Origin: Clostridiales bacterium
Lineage (GTDB): Bacteria > Bacillota > Clostridia > Oscillospirales > Oscillospiraceae
Direction: 5' to 3'
Assembly: GCA_003516765.1 (NCBI GenBank)
Contig: DPCD01000010.1
Span: 1,312-6,851 of the forward strand
DNA: 5,540 bases
Shown: piece after piece, positions 5,272 to 5,540 of the stretch
Layout of the letters: the number at the start of each line of letters is the position of its first letter
How positions within the stretch are numbered: position 1 is the stretch's first letter
The notes under the pieces: model-generated
Databases searched by the model: none
The model's input: the letters and a program-made list of their open reading frames with translations, nothing else
Told to the model about the DNA's origin: nothing
Position numbers and translations under genes: made by a program

Positions 5272-5540
5272 ATGTGGCTTTCTGACGAATGGAAGGACTA
5301 TGAGGTCATCGACACCTCGAGCGGAGAGAAGCTCGAGCGCTGGGGAAAGTATATTCTCGTGCGCCCGGACCCGCAGGTCATCTGGACGACGCCGAAGCAG
5401 CACCCGCTGTGGCGCAAATACGACGCAAAATACAGCCGGTCCAACACCGGCGGCGGCAAATGGTCCAATCTGCGCCTGCCTGAGCAGTGGCAGGTGCATT
5501 ATAAAGAGCTGACCTTCAACGTAAAGCCCATGAACTTCAA
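5272..5540 (+). CDS. Class I SAM-dependent methyltransferase (COG1092/RlmI-like), 5' part only
   Basis: The frame opens at ATG 5272 with AGGAG (5261-5265) 6 bases upstream and runs off the right edge after 89 codons. The visible part begins MWLSDEWKDYEVIDTSSGEK and continues with L-E-R-W-G-x-Y-x-L-V-R-P-D-P-Q-V-I-W, a Gly-rich turn (S-N-T-G-G-G-K-W) and F-N-V-K-P-M-N-F near the edge. I recognise this as the N-terminal region of clostridial proteins annotated as class I SAM-dependent methyltransferases related to the 23S rRNA cytosine methyltransferases RlmI/RlmK-L. The SAM-binding Rossmann motifs lie outside the window, so the call rests on similarity of the N-terminal region recalled from memory. 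The substrate is likely rRNA but unproven. The 17-base gap to the PBP gene, with no terminator between, suggests co-transcription. Confidence 0.8.
   Translation, partial: MWLSDEWKDYEVIDTSSGEKLERWGKYILVRPDPQVIWTTPKQHPLWRKYDAKYSRSNTGGGKWSNLRLPEQWQVHYKELTFNVKPMNF

Overview
The window looks like chromosomal DNA from a GC-rich, low-copy-repeat Firmicute, most likely a gut Clostridia of the Oscillospirales/Ruminococcaceae type. This is an inference. It rests on strong GGAGG-type ribosome binding sites, sigma-A-like promoters, third-position G/C in most codons, a clostridial-style class A penicillin-binding protein with a Cys-rich tail, and a YesM/YesN-type two-component remnant. No rRNA, tRNA, CRISPR array, phage gene or transposase gene was seen.

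Layout. Bases 1-167 (minus strand) are the 5' end of the ribosome-associated GTPase gene ychF, with a near-consensus promoter at 219-247. Divergent from it, 361-1008 encodes a metal-dependent cyclase/kynurenine-formamidase-like hydrolase. Twenty-two bases later, 1031-2173 is a broken sensor histidine kinase gene. It has two frame disruptions, near 1079-1091 and near 1430-1440. Its catalytic C-terminus is gone: the reading frame passes from the N-box region of the kinase straight into the last helix of an AraC-type response regulator. This is best read as an internal deletion that removed the 3' part of the kinase and most of its partner regulator.

Immediately after the pseudogene, 2190-2359 is a roughly 170-bp element with 23-bp terminal inverted repeats (22/23 matching) and further imperfect internal pairing, resembling a MITE or palindromic interspersed repeat. 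Its right end overlaps the stop codon of a convergent small gene (2355-2588, minus) that encodes a 77-residue exported or membrane-anchored protein of unknown function. A divergent regulatory region (2589-2782) with a stem-loop and an extended -10 promoter separates that gene from a complete class A penicillin-binding protein gene (2783-5254). Seventeen bases later the window ends inside a class I SAM-dependent methyltransferase gene (5272 onward), probably in the same transcript.

The housekeeping genes (ychF, the PBP, the methyltransferase) look intact and ordinary. The accessory interest lies between 1031 and 2600: a decayed signalling locus, a mobile-looking palindromic element, and a small unassigned gene whose end is set by that element. 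I found no convincing new multi-gene system. The kinase-regulator deletion fusion and the inverted-repeat element are the observations most worth following.
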